In this document: positions 8,083 to 16,912 of the stretch, in pieces | How the letters are laid out: each line of letters begins with the position of its first letter | How positions within the stretch are numbered: position 1 is the stretch's first letter | NCBI GenBank assembly: GCA_958450865.1 | Contig: CAUDNY010000004.1 | Span: forward strand, 145,496-209,495 | DNA length: 64,000 bases | From: an uncultured Collinsella sp. | GTDB lineage: Bacteria > Actinomycetota > Coriobacteriia > Coriobacteriales > Coriobacteriaceae | Reading direction: 5' to 3' | Program-made: the position numbers and the translations under genes | The notes under the pieces: model-generated | What the model was told of the DNA's origin: nothing | Seen by the model: only the letters and a program-made list of their open reading frames with translations | Databases searched by the model: none

Positions 8083-8922
8083 TTACGCGATGGTTGCGCT
8101 GTAGGAGGCAACGTCCTCGTAGGAATCGGTCAGGTAGGCGTCGATGCCGATGGTCGTATTGACCAGGTCGTCAAGGCTATCGAGCGTGCCGTTCGAGAAC
8201 GTGAATTCCTCAGTGGCGTTGGTGCCGGGCATCAGGTGAGCCGAGAACCAGGGTTCCTTCATGGTGCCGTTGACGTTGGTCTTGCCGGAAGGAGCGTAGA
8301 AGGTCAGGTCCTTGTCGCTCTTGTTGGTGATGTTGACGACAAAACCGATGTCGCCCCACTCGTCCTTGAACTTCTCGGTGATGGTGATGGTGCACAGGTC
8401 GTCATCGGCAACGGTGACGGCGGGGGAGATTTCAATCTTCTGGACGTCGTCGTCTTCGACGGCCTCGTCGATCTCTTCTTCCTTCTCGGCCGCCTCGCGA
8501 TCCTTCTTCACCGTGCCGGACAGATCCTTGTCGGACTTGGTAAAGACAAGATTGCCGTCATCCTCTTCGAGGATGAGCTTGCCGTCCTTGAGCTTCATGT
8601 CATGCGACTCGTCTTCGGCGGTGATGGTTACGGTGGTGGCGTCCTTTGCCTCCCATTTAAGGTCGACGACTTCAAGGAACAGGTCGAGGGCACCTGTACC
8701 GTCCTCATCGAGAACCAGGACGCAGTGCACACCCCAATCCTCGAGCATCTTCATGTACTCATCGGTCAGTTCTTCGCCCTCCAGGGTTCCACCCGAGAGT
8801 TCCCAGCTGCCGACGAAGTTGGCCTTGGGGTCTTTGCCGCCGCTGCAGCCCGTCAGGGCAAAGGCGAGCGCAAGGACGCATGTCAGAAATGCGAGTACGG
8901 ACTTTTTGAACGTTGTCTTCAT
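8083..8922 (-). CDS. Secreted lipoprotein, lipocalin-like and Ig-like parts
   Basis: A 279-residue lipoprotein. The signal peptide MKTTFKKSVLAFLTC... ends in the lipobox ALTGC with the lipidated Cys26. The first half (KANFVGSWELSGG... to about residue 125) resembles lipocalin-like domains that report total weight by beta strands. It is followed by an acidic linker with many Glu, Asp and Lys. The last 100 residues look like an Ig-fold domain of the DUF4352 kind (ITITEKFKDEWGDIGFVVNITN). The ATG at 8922 is chosen because AGGAGG sits just upstream, although the frame is open further back. It is the last gene of a four-gene leftward operon. Confidence 0.8.
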   Translation of the reverse strand: MKTTFKKSVLAFLTCVLALAFALTGCSGGKDPKANFVGSWELSGGTLEGEELTDEYMKMLEDWGVHCVLVLDEDGTGALDLFLEVVDLKWEAKDATTVTITAEDESHDMKLKDGKLILEEDDGNLVFTKSDKDLSGTVKKDREAAEKEEEIDEAVEDDDVQKIEISPAVTVADDDLCTITITEKFKDEWGDIGFVVNITNKSDKDLTFYAPSGKTNVNGTMKEPWFSAHLMPGTNATEEFTFSNGTLDSLDDLVNTTIGIDAYLTDSYEDVASYSATIA

Positions 8923-9002
8923 GGTGTCCTCCTTTATCGAACGAAACCCATAGAAGCAAATGCGAGGGTGGCGGATCCCCCGCCAATTACCAGATAGAGG
9001 GG

Positions 9003-10238
9003 CTAGGGCCTGGGCGTTCCGCAGTTGCTGCAGAACTTGCCGCCGTTTTCGCTGCCGCAGTTGGGGCAGAACCACTTGGCCGGTGCCGGGGCGGGTGCGG
9101 GACTGCCGCACTCGGAGCAGAACTTGCCGGTGTTGGTGGCGCCGCAGCTGCAGGTCCATGTGCCGGCCGCGGGGGCGGCGGCAGGAGCCGGGGCGGGTGC
9201 CGGAGCCGGCTGCGGGGCGGCCTGTTGCTGTGCCTGGCCGGCGGCGAACAGCTGGCTGGCGTTCATGCCGCCCATGCCACCTGCCATGCCCATGCCCATA
9301 AATCCGGCCATCGCGCCGTTGGGGTTGGCGGCTGCCGCGCGCATCGCGTCGCTCTGGGCGCTGGCGATGTTAGCGGCTGCCATGGTGGGATCGCGCATGA
9401 CCGCGGCCTTTTGCAGGTCCTTGATCATCTGCTCGTCTTCTTGCGAGGCGGCGATGGAGTTGACGCCAAAGCTCACGATCTCGACGCCGCGCAGGTCGCG
9501 CCAGTCGGCCGAGAGGACCTCGTTGAGCGCGCGGGCGAGCTCGGTGGTGTGGCCGGGGATGGCACTGTAGCGGATGCCCATCTCCGAGATCTTGGCAAAG
9601 GCGGGCTGCAGGGCGGTGAGCAGCTCGGACTTAAGCTGGCTGTCGATCTTGTCGCGCGTATAGCTATCGGTTACGTTGCCGCACACGTTGGTGTAGAACA
9701 GCAGCGGGTTGGTGATGCGGTACGAGTACTCGCCGTTGCAGCGCACGGAGATGTCGACATCCAGGCCAATGTTGTTATCGACCACGCGGAAGGGCACGGG
9801 CGAGGCGGTACCGTACTTGTTGCCAATGATCTCCTTGGTGTTGATGAAGTAGACGCGCTGGTCTTTGCCCGCGTCGCCGCCAAAGGTAAAGCGGCTGCCG
9901 ATGTTGGCAAACGTCTCCTTGATGGAGTCGCCCAGGTTGCCACTGAAGACGCTCGGCTCGCTGCCGGTGTCAAAGACAAACTCGCCAGGCTCCAGCGCGA
10001 CCTCGATGATCTTGCCGTTTTGCACCACGAGCATGCCCTGGCCGTCGTTGACGGCGATGACCGAGCCGTTGGAGATGACGTTGTCCTCGCCGCGCGTGTT
10101 GGAGCTACGGCCGCCGGTGCGCTTGCTGCCCTTGCAGGCCAAGACATCAGCGGGCATCGATTCGCAATAGATAAATTCCTTCCACTGGTCGGCCATGACG
10201 CCGCCGGCAGCACCCAATCCAGCTTTCAAGAGTCCCAT
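9003..10238 (-). CDS. SPFH-domain protein with tandem C-terminal zinc ribbons (YdjI-like)
   Basis: A 411-residue cytoplasmic or membrane-associated scaffold protein. The SPFH/band-7-like core spans about 20-270 and begins MADQWKEFIYCESMPADVLACKG, typical of the virion-core/YdjI subfamily. A low-complexity Gly/Met then Ala/Pro linker follows (about 285-355). Two zinc ribbons close the protein, one with CSCGATNTGKFCSECG and one with CPNCGSENGGKFCSNCG. In Bacillus subtilis, YdjI works with YdjG and YdjH and recruits PspA to stressed membrane. The upstream zinc-ribbon gene, 48 bases away, fits a similar module. No PspA gene is present here. Confidence 0.85.
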   Translation of the reverse strand: MGLLKAGLGAAGGVMADQWKEFIYCESMPADVLACKGSKRTGGRSSNTRGEDNVISNGSVIAVNDGQGMLVVQNGKIIEVALEPGEFVFDTGSEPSVFSGNLGDSIKETFANIGSRFTFGGDAGKDQRVYFINTKEIIGNKYGTASPVPFRVVDNNIGLDVDISVRCNGEYSYRITNPLLFYTNVCGNVTDSYTRDKIDSQLKSELLTALQPAFAKISEMGIRYSAIPGHTTELARALNEVLSADWRDLRGVEIVSFGVNSIAASQEDEQMIKDLQKAAVMRDPTMAAANIASAQSDAMRAAAANPNGAMAGFMGMGMAGGMGGMNASQLFAAGQAQQQAAPQPAPAPAPAPAAAPAAGTWTCSCGATNTGKFCSECGSPAPAPAPAKWFCPNCGSENGGKFCSNCGTPRP

Positions 10239-10286
10239 GGTGATCTTCCTTTCTCGTCAAAGGCCGGGCGGTATTGGTCAGAATGG

Positions 10287-11609
10287 CTAATCGTCCTTGT
10301 CGTCCTTCATGACGACGGTGGTCTCGGTGTGGCTGAAGGTGTCGTGCTTCTCGGTCAGGTCGAGCTCGCCGCAGTACTCGTCGGCGTGGGTGGCCTCGTT
10401 GGCCGTCTTGAGCTGGCCTACCAGTAGCACGTCTCCGATAATCACGATGATCAGCGGCGCGACGATGTTGATGAGGATGCCCTCGATATCAAAGGCGAGG
10501 TAATCCGGATCGAAGGCGTTCTCGCCCATAAAGAGAATTTGGGAGAGGACAAATCCGATCACAAAGAACAGCACCGAGGCAATAGCGAGCTTGGGCTTGG
10601 AGCAGGGGAGCTCGCCGACCAAGCGGCCGGTCTGGCCGTTCATGGCAAACAGGTAGCTCTTGCCGTTCCACGAGGTGGAGAGCATCCAGACGGGGAACAG
10701 GGCGTAGTCGCTGTCTTCCCAGGTGTAGTCGAGCTGCTTGCTTTCGACCGTGGCATCGTCATATTCGTCGACGACGGTCTCGCGCAGGGCCGAGATCGTG
10801 CTCTCCTCCATGCGGCGCTCGGCGCGCGCCTTGCACGTCTCGCAATCCTCATCGTAACGGTTGGCGATGTAGCCGGGCATATATGCGACCGAGAACGGAC
10901 GCAGCGCGTCGTAGTCAAACGGCTCGATGGCGTCCATGTGGCCGTCGGGCATCTTGGACGATCCATCGACGGGCACGCGCTTAAACGAGATATTGCCCTT
11001 GCGATAGGCATCGTAGTGGTCGGTGGTCGTGACGGTGCGGTCGGATTCCTCGGTCACGGTCTCGTTGGTCGCGTCAAAGTACACTTCGCCGTCAACGCGG
11101 GCGCCGTAGAGCCAAAACGGCACGTAGACACCTTGGACCTCGTCGATGTGGTTGCCGGTGACAAAGCTCTTGGGCAGCAAGATCTTGCCCTTGTAGTGTT
11201 CCTTGAGTGCGGCCGTGACGTCATCGCGCCCGAGCTTAAATGGAATCACCAGGTCGGGCGAGAAGTCGCCAGAGAGCTGGCCGGGCGCCACGGCGGAGTT
11301 GCCGCAGTACGGGCAGGTGGTGACGGCGACGGTGCCGTCGGACACGAGCTCGGCGCCGCACGACGAGCAGATGTAGCCGGCGTTTTGGGCGAGCTTCTGC
11401 ACCGCGTCGTCGGCGACGGGCTTGGGCGTTGCGGCTGCCGCATCGGCTTTGGCATCTGCCTTGTCCTGGCGCTCGCGATAGAGGGCCTCGACTTCTTCGA
11501 CTTCAAAGCGTGAGTCACAGTAGTCGCAGACGAGCTTTTGCTCGGCGCTGGCAAAATGCAGGGGACCACCGCAGGCAGGGCACTGATAGTTAACGCTCTC
11601 GAAGGCCAT
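10287..11609 (-). CDS. TFIIB-type zinc-ribbon membrane protein (YdjG-like)
   Basis: A 440-residue protein with two N-terminal zinc-binding regions: CPACGGPLHF...CDYCDS (residues 9-35) and CSSCGAELVSDGTVAVTTCPYCGNSA (about 80-105). The middle is a large soluble domain ending near GQTGRLVGELP. Two hydrophobic segments follow (AIASVLFFVIGFVLSQILF and ILINIVAPLIIVIIGDVLL), then a charged tail. This layout matches proteins often called TFIIB-type zinc-ribbon or wrongly PriA-like helicase. No helicase motifs are present. It is co-transcribed with the SPFH gene and a DUF4428-like gene (gaps of 48 and 24 bases), suggesting a membrane-stress complex. Confidence 0.8.
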   Translation of the reverse strand: MAFESVNYQCPACGGPLHFASAEQKLVCDYCDSRFEVEEVEALYRERQDKADAKADAAAATPKPVADDAVQKLAQNAGYICSSCGAELVSDGTVAVTTCPYCGNSAVAPGQLSGDFSPDLVIPFKLGRDDVTAALKEHYKGKILLPKSFVTGNHIDEVQGVYVPFWLYGARVDGEVYFDATNETVTEESDRTVTTTDHYDAYRKGNISFKRVPVDGSSKMPDGHMDAIEPFDYDALRPFSVAYMPGYIANRYDEDCETCKARAERRMEESTISALRETVVDEYDDATVESKQLDYTWEDSDYALFPVWMLSTSWNGKSYLFAMNGQTGRLVGELPCSKPKLAIASVLFFVIGFVLSQILFMGENAFDPDYLAFDIEGILINIVAPLIIVIIGDVLLVGQLKTANEATHADEYCGELDLTEKHDTFSHTETTVVMKDDKDD

Positions 11610-11633
11610 GATCGGTCCTTTCCGTGCCGGAGA

Positions 11634-12371
11634 CTATGCGCCGATGGCGCAGCCGCAGTATTCGCAGCGCCCACTGGCATCGGGAATGGTGGTGGCTCCG
11701 CAGAAGGGGCAGGTCACCGCGGTCTTGGGGGCCTTGGCGGCCACGACGCTGTCGCGTGTCTCCTGACGCAGCTGCACCAGCGCATCGCGGACTTCGGTTG
11801 CCTGGCGCTTGGCCTCGCGATATTCGATGGAGCCGCGCTGATCGATGGTGGAGTCGTTCACGCGCAGGTTGATCTCGGTGAAGTACGGCGTGTTGACGTG
11901 GATGGTCAGATTAAAGTCGTAATCCAGGTCGTAGCGTGGCGGGTTGTAGCTCTCGCGCTCGCCGTCCTTGGTCTCGCGATAGATCTCGGTGCGATGCTCG
12001 TCGATATCCATATCGCAGCCGAGTACCTGCGAGAACTCGATGATGTCGGGATTGGCGTCGCGCCAGCGGCTCTGCGAGGTGATGATCAGCAGGCCCGCGT
12101 CCTCATCGAGCATAATATTGGTGCGCCCGGCAGAAAGCGTGCGCGTGGGGTTGAACGACGCCAGGCGCTCGGCATTGGCCTCGCGGTAGGCGAGCTGCTC
12201 GCGGATATCGTCCGCGGTGCTGGAGCGATAGCCGTGAAAGTAGGGGGAGAGCTTGCCGGCGCACTCTTTGCACAGGTAGCCTTCATTGATTTTTGTCTTA
12301 CCTAGAAGTCCCAGCTCGGTACCGCAAATCGCGCACTCTTTCTTCTCGAACATCTTGTCAAAGAAGCCCAT
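11634..12371 (-). CDS. DUF4428-like protein with N- and C-terminal zinc ribbons
   Basis: A 245-residue soluble protein and first gene of the leftward four-gene operon. The N-terminus (KKECAICGTELGLLGKTKIN...LCKECAGKL, residues 11-40) matches the DUF4428 zinc-binding domain, often preceding a DUF4429/PH-like domain. The middle region (about 60-190) is beta-rich. The C-terminus has a second ribbon, CPFCGATTIPDASGRCEYCG. The start is clear (MGFFDKMFEKK). All three upstream genes of this operon carry zinc ribbons, which supports a joint role, perhaps in envelope stress. Confidence 0.8.
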   Translation of the reverse strand: MGFFDKMFEKKECAICGTELGLLGKTKINEGYLCKECAGKLSPYFHGYRSSTADDIREQLAYREANAERLASFNPTRTLSAGRTNIMLDEDAGLLIITSQSRWRDANPDIIEFSQVLGCDMDIDEHRTEIYRETKDGERESYNPPRYDLDYDFNLTIHVNTPYFTEINLRVNDSTIDQRGSIEYREAKRQATEVRDALVQLRQETRDSVVAAKAPKTAVTCPFCGATTIPDASGRCEYCGCAIGA

Positions 12372-12485
12372 GGCTGCCTCCCATCAACTGGTAGCGTGTG
12401 TCACTTTTGATGATGGGGGAGTGCGCGATCCTTCGCGATACCCAGACGGCTCAAGGAGTCTCCGCAACTGGGACACATGGCTCAT

Positions 12486-12580
12486 TTTTCATCCGGCACA
12501 TAGGGACACTCCTTGCCGCGGGTAGTCATTGGGCACTCATTGGGGACGTACTTAAATGAGTGGTGCTTAAATGAGTGGTG
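12486..12580 (+). repeat. GGGGACGT-type dispersed repeat cluster
   Basis: Contains GGGACACTCCTT, then GGGCACTCATTGGGGACGTA and a doubled CTTAAATGAGTGG. Similar blocks with GGGGACGTTCTTAAATGACTA or GGGGACGTTCC occur at 17097-17180, 20858-20885, 48650-48690 and 63913-63955. This copy runs into the LuxR-like remnant. Confidence 0.7.
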
Positions 12581-12829
12581 GAGGCCGCGGAGCCCACGTC
12601 CGATGAACGCCTCGATGCCTTCGTCGTCACCTTTGGGCTTACAAGGCGCGAGCGCGATATTCTTGAGGTCTTGGTCGTTTCGGACCAGAGCGTCCAGGAC
12701 ATCGCCACAACGCTTTTCCTCTCGCGCTCCACGCTCTACCGCCACATTTCCTTGATCAACAAAAAGACCGACACCGCCTCGCGTGTGGCCCTTATCAACT
12801 TCTTCTGGTCCTGGACACCCAAGGACTAG
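12575..12829 (+). pseudogene. Orphan LuxR-type HTH domain, probably a 5'-truncated regulator
   Basis: An 84-residue frame encoding essentially only a LuxR-type DNA-binding domain: LTRRERDILEVLVVSDQSVQDIATTLFLSRSTLYRHISLINKKT. The only starts are GTG codons at 12575 and 12578 inside repeat sequence, with no ribosome-binding site. In related bacteria such domains usually sit at the end of long multi-membrane-helix regulators, so this is most likely the surviving 3' end after a repeat-linked deletion. Expression as a stand-alone HTH protein cannot be excluded. Confidence 0.6.
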
Positions 12830-12844
12830 CTAATCCCCCAATAA

Positions 12845-12910
12845 GTTGCGGTGGAATAGTCCCTAAATTAAAGTCACGGGGCTTTAAGCGGGAACTATTT
12901 CACCGCAACT
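12845..12910. repeat. Imperfect palindrome AGTTGCGGTG...CACCGCAACT
   Basis: AGTTGCGGTGGAATAGT near 12845 is complementary to ACTATTTCACCGCAACT near 12894, with one mismatch. A smaller inner hairpin surrounds GGGGC. It lies between the LuxR remnant and the mgtA 3' end and has the look of a small mobile palindromic repeat. Confidence 0.6.
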
Positions 12911-12934
12911 GCTGAGGGGATGGACTGCGACAGC

Positions 12935-12999
12935 GGCAGAGGCAGCGGCATCGGTGGCGGCAGAGGCAGCGGCATCGGTGGCGGCAGAGGCAACGGCAA
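12935..12999. repeat. 24-base tandem repeat, nearly three units
   Basis: The unit GGCAGAGGCAGCGGCATCGG plus TGGC occurs twice without change (12935-12958, 12959-12982) and a third time partially with one change. Read leftward from ATG 13006, it would encode an Ala-rich 40-residue peptide with an eight-residue repeat, ending near 12884. No convincing ribosome-binding site precedes that ATG. Confidence 0.75.
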
Positions 13000-13025
13000 C
13001 TGGCATAGTGTTTTCCGTCTGCTTG

Positions 13026-15794
13026 CTACAGCAGCTCGCCGTGGCGGGCGATGTAGCGGCGCTTGGCCAGTTGGGTGAGCGCGATGTAGGCGGCGACAAT
13101 GCCGATGAGCAGCGCGAAGAAGATTGGCGGCAGCGGCATGAGACCCAGCGCATCGGCGATGGGGCTTACCGGCAGCCAAGTGACGAGCACCAGGCCCAGC
13201 ACGGTGAGGAGGCACAGCGCGGGCGCGGCGTGGTCGCGCAGGCTCGGTAGACGCGGGGAGCGCAGCATGTGGATTACGAGCGTCTGCGACCACATGGACT
13301 CGACAAACCAGCCGCTCTGGAAGATTGCGGCGAAGGTCGTCATGCCCGCGACGTTGCCCGCGGCGGCAAGCTCTGCCCAGCTCGCGCCCACGGTGGCGGG
13401 GCACACCACAAAGAAGAGCGCGGCGAAGGTCACGATGTCAAACAGCGAGCTCACGGGGCCCAGCTCGAGCATAAAGCCCTTGATGGACGCGGCGTCCCAA
13501 GCACGCGGACGGGCAGTCCAGGCGTCGTCGACGGTATCCCACGGCAGCGCGATGCACACGATCTCGTAGACCAGCGACAGCAGCACCAGCTGCAGAGCGC
13601 TCATGGGTAAGAACGGCAAGAACAGGCTCGCGACGGTCACGGACAGCACGTTGCCAAAGTTGGAGCTCACCGTGGTCTTGAGGTACTTGAGCAGGTTGCC
13701 GTAGGTGCGGCGGCCTTCGATGATGCCACGCTCGAGCACGCCCAGGTCTTTCTGGAGCAAGATGATGTCGGCGGATTCCTTGGCGATGTCGACGGCCGAA
13801 TCGACCGAGATGCCGCAGTCGCTCGCACGCATGGCGGCGGCGTCGTTGATGCCGTCGCCCATAAAGCCCACAGTGTGGCCGAGCAGCTCGCGCATGACGC
13901 GCACCAGGCGCGCCTTCTGCAGTGGCGAGAGCTTGGCGAAGAGGTGGGTGTTCTCGGCGCGCTCGGCAAGTTCGGCGTCATCGAGCGCATCGATCTCGGA
14001 GCCGAGCAAGACGTTGCTCGCGTCGATACCGATCTGTTCGCAGACGGTGGCGGCAACGCGGTCGTTGTCGCCGGTCAGGACCTTGACCGCCACACCCTTG
14101 GCCTCGAGCGTGGCGACGGCGCCCGCGGCACTCGCCTTGGGCGGATCGAGGAAGGCCAAAAAGCCCATCAGCACCATGTCGCACTCGTCGGCGATGCCAA
14201 ACTCGCCCACGCAGCGCGGATTGGTCTTCTGCGCCACGGCAATCACGCGCAGGCCCTCGGCATTGAGCCCGGCGACCTGCTTGCGAATCTGGGCGAGCTT
14301 TTCTTCGGTGAGCGGTTGGGCGGCACCATCGACCTCGACAAAGGAGCAGATCTCGAGCATTTCCTCGGCGGCCCCCTTGGTAACCATCTGGGTTTTGCCC
14401 TGGGCGTCGGCGACGACTACGCTCAGGCGACGGCGCGAGAAATCGAAAGGCACCTCGTCGACCTTGGTATAGCGGTCGCGCAGGCTCTGGCCCAGCATGG
14501 AATCGGGCGCTGCGGCCGAGGGCGTCACGTCGGCACGGTCGATGACGGCCAGGTCGATTAGGTTCTTGAGGCCGGTCTGGAAGAAGCTGTTCAAAAACGC
14601 ATGGCGCAGCACGCGCGCGTCCTCGTTGCCGTCGGTGTTGAGGTAGCGCTCGAGCACGATGCGGTCTTCGGTGAGGGTGCCGGTCTTGTCGCAGCACAGG
14701 ACGTCCATCGCGCCGAGGTTTTGGATCGCCGGCAGTTCCTTGACGATAACCTGGCGGCGGGCGAGGTCCTTGGCGCCCTGCGACAGGCTCGTGGTCACGA
14801 TGACGGGGAGCATCTGCGGCGTGATGCCCACGGCTACGCTCGTGGCGAACAGCAGCGCGTCGATGACGTTGCCCTTGGTGGCGGCGTTGATGGCAAAGAC
14901 GGCCGGCGCCATAACGAGCATGAGGCGTACGAGCAACATGGAGACGCTCGAGACGCCGCGGTCAAACGCGCTCTTCTCGCCGCGCCCGTTGAGCATCTTG
15001 GCGATGCCGCCCAGGTAGGTGTCCGAGCCGGTGGCAACGACAAGCGCCATGGCGGTGCCGTTTTGCACGGAGGTGCCGGTAAAGACGATGTTATTGCAGG
15101 CGGAGAGTGGCAGCGCGGAGCTGTCGGCACCCTCGACGACGGTGACGGCAGCGCTCTTCTCGACGGCCTCGCTCTCGCCGGTGAGTGCGGACTCGATCAC
15201 AAACAGGTCGCGCGCGGTGATGATGCGGGCATCGGCCGGCACCATGTCGCCGGCAGAGAGGCGGATTACATCGCCGGGGACGAGCTCGTCGAAGGGAATC
15301 TCGATGCGCTCGCCGTCACGCAGGGCACAGCAGGTGTTGGAGACCAGGTCCTTGAGGGCCTCGGCCGCATTGCCGCTGCGGGCTTCCTGGATAAACTTCA
15401 TGCCGCCCGATACCAGCAGCATGATGCCGATGACGATGACCGTGGAGGGGTCGCGCTGCGGCTCGGGCACGGCGAGCACGTCGATGTAGAGCGAGACCAG
15501 TGCGAGCGCGGCGAGGATGCCGGCGAAGGGATCGATGAATGCGTCGGCGATGCGGCGGGCGAGCGTCTTGGTCGGCGCTTCGATGGTGTTGGGGCCGACC
15601 GCGCTCAGGCGCTCGGCGGCGTGCTCGGCGGTGAGGCCGTCTGCCGTGGCATCGAGCAGCACGAGGGCGTCCTCGGCGCTATGGGTGGCGGCGAAGACGG
15701 TGTTCTTGGACATGCCGGTGTGAGCGGCGGGGCGCGCCGTGCGGCGGCGCTTGGAGATAGCTTCGAGTACCGTGGCGGTTTTGAGCATCAGCAT
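13026..15794 (-). CDS. mgtA: Magnesium-translocating P-type ATPase
   Basis: A 922-residue type-IIIB P-type ATPase that imports Mg2+ across the cytoplasmic membrane at the cost of ATP. The N-terminal cytoplasmic tail and cation-ATPase N domain (about 35-100) precede the membrane segments. The actuator motif TGES is in ALTGESEAVEKS. The phosphorylated Asp369 is in CDKTGTLT. The hinge motif GDGINDAAAMRASDCGISVD is present. The C-terminal third has about six membrane segments. The ATG at 15794 has AGGAGG five bases before it. The upstream region is repeat-rich, and I do not recognise an M-box or other Mg2+ riboswitch in it. MgtA and MgtB cannot be separated from sequence alone. Confidence 0.93.
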   Translation of the reverse strand: MLMLKTATVLEAISKRRRTARPAAHTGMSKNTVFAATHSAEDALVLLDATADGLTAEHAAERLSAVGPNTIEAPTKTLARRIADAFIDPFAGILAALALVSLYIDVLAVPEPQRDPSTVIVIGIMLLVSGGMKFIQEARSGNAAEALKDLVSNTCCALRDGERIEIPFDELVPGDVIRLSAGDMVPADARIITARDLFVIESALTGESEAVEKSAAVTVVEGADSSALPLSACNNIVFTGTSVQNGTAMALVVATGSDTYLGGIAKMLNGRGEKSAFDRGVSSVSMLLVRLMLVMAPAVFAINAATKGNVIDALLFATSVAVGITPQMLPVIVTTSLSQGAKDLARRQVIVKELPAIQNLGAMDVLCCDKTGTLTEDRIVLERYLNTDGNEDARVLRHAFLNSFFQTGLKNLIDLAVIDRADVTPSAAAPDSMLGQSLRDRYTKVDEVPFDFSRRRLSVVVADAQGKTQMVTKGAAEEMLEICSFVEVDGAAQPLTEEKLAQIRKQVAGLNAEGLRVIAVAQKTNPRCVGEFGIADECDMVLMGFLAFLDPPKASAAGAVATLEAKGVAVKVLTGDNDRVAATVCEQIGIDASNVLLGSEIDALDDAELAERAENTHLFAKLSPLQKARLVRVMRELLGHTVGFMGDGINDAAAMRASDCGISVDSAVDIAKESADIILLQKDLGVLERGIIEGRRTYGNLLKYLKTTVSSNFGNVLSVTVASLFLPFLPMSALQLVLLSLVYEIVCIALPWDTVDDAWTARPRAWDAASIKGFMLELGPVSSLFDIVTFAALFFVVCPATVGASWAELAAAGNVAGMTTFAAIFQSGWFVESMWSQTLVIHMLRSPRLPSLRDHAAPALCLLTVLGLVLVTWLPVSPIADALGLMPLPPIFFALLIGIVAAYIALTQLAKRRYIARHGELL

Positions 15795-16231
15795 AGGGTC
15801 CTCCTTGTTGAAGGGAGTTAGCGTACGTGTCGTATTTGCTTCAAAAAACCTAGATGTCGCTCACGTCATGCTCGCGAGCTACCACAAAGGGGACGGGCAC
15901 CTTTGTGGTGGTTTTGACGGCCGGCTGTTGGCGCTTATGCGTGTGCGGAATCCTCGCGGTGTGCCGAGGGCGACATGCAGGTTTTTCGACTATGACTGCC
16001 TTCCATGGCACACCTCCTTAAGGCCGGGCGCTGCGCGCTTTGGGTATCTTGTACCCGCTTTAATTCGCCCGTATTCTTGACGAGGGGGGTTTATCGTGTC
16101 AACCCCATTGTTCGGAAAACCATTGCCCCTGACAAAGCCTTTACAGAATGCCGTGGCCTGAAAGCGCACCCGCAACGCGCCCTGCCTGCGCTAAACTGGA
16201 AAGCACGTACGCAATTACGAGAGGAGCCCGC
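15795..16231. other. Divergent intergenic region between mgtA and pyrE
   Basis: A 437-base region with no credible gene. It holds the palindromic repeat at 15881-15909 and must contain both promoters. Because it drives a Mg2+ transporter, a regulatory leader would be expected, but none is recognisable by eye. Confidence 0.5.
15881..15909. repeat. Palindromic repeat of the ACCACAAAGG family
   Basis: ACCACAAAGG (15881-15890) pairs with CCTTTGTGGT (15900-15909) around GGACGGGCA. Same family as 3731 and 52200. Confidence 0.8.
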
Positions 16232-16912
16232 ATGGAGGCTTACAAGCAAGAGTTCATCAAGTTCATGGTCGAGTCCGACGTCCTTAAGTTCGGCAGCTTT
16301 ACGCTCAAGAGCGGCCGTCAGTCCCCGTTCTTTATGAACGCCGGCGCCTACGTGACGGGCTATCAGCTCAAGAAGCTGGGCGAGTATTACGCCCAGGCAA
16401 TCCACGATAACTTTGGCGACGACTTTGACGTGCTGTTTGGGCCGGCCTACAAGGGCATTCCCCTGGCCGTCGTGACCGCAATTGCCTACCACGAGCTGTA
16501 CGGCAAGGAGGTCAAGTACTGCTGCGACCGCAAGGAGGCCAAGGACCACGGCGCCGACAAGGGCAACCTGCTGGGCTACGAGCCCCAGGACGGCGACCGC
16601 GTGGTCATGGTCGAGGACGTCACCACCAGCGGTAAGTCCATCGACGAGACCTATCCCAAGGTCAAGGCGGCTGCCGATGTCGAGATCAAGGGCCTCATCG
16701 TGTCTCTCAACCGCATGGAGGTCGGCAAGGGTGGCGTGACCACCGCTCAGAAGGAGATCGAGGCCAAGTACGGTTTCCCCGTCGCGAGCATCGTCTCCAT
16801 GGCCGAGGTCGTCGAGACCCTCTACAACCACGAGATCGACGGCAAGGTCGTCATCGATGACGAGCTCAAGGCCGCTATCGACGCCTACTACGAGCAGTAC
16901 GGAGTCCGTTAG
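16232..16912 (+). CDS. pyrE: Orotate phosphoribosyltransferase
   Basis: Joins orotate to PRPP to form orotidine 5'-phosphate in de novo pyrimidine synthesis. The 226-residue protein has the PRPP-binding motif VVMVEDVTTSGKSIDE and the catalytic-loop region CCDRKEAKDHG. The frame is open upstream, but the ATG at 16232 follows GAGAGGAG and gives a normal family N-terminus (MEAYKQEFIKFMVESDVL). No other pyr gene is adjacent. The stop codon is fused to the first hairpin of a compound repeat element: the hairpin begins at the G of TAG. Confidence 0.93.
   Translation: MEAYKQEFIKFMVESDVLKFGSFTLKSGRQSPFFMNAGAYVTGYQLKKLGEYYAQAIHDNFGDDFDVLFGPAYKGIPLAVVTAIAYHELYGKEVKYCCDRKEAKDHGADKGNLLGYEPQDGDRVVMVEDVTTSGKSIDETYPKVKAAADVEIKGLIVSLNRMEVGKGGVTTAQKEIEAKYGFPVASIVSMAEVVETLYNHEIDGKVVIDDELKAAIDAYYEQYGVR

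Noticed and set aside
10287..11609. PriA-type helicase
   Set aside because: Only zinc ribbons resemble PriA. No Walker or helicase motifs exist, and two membrane helices are present.
12935..12999. CRISPR array
   Set aside because: The 24-base units are directly adjacent without spacers, so this is a simple tandem repeat. No cas genes are present.
15795..16231. Mg2+ riboswitch (M-box) upstream of mgtA
   Set aside because: I could not find the conserved M-box core in the leftward direction; only a dispersed palindrome is evident.
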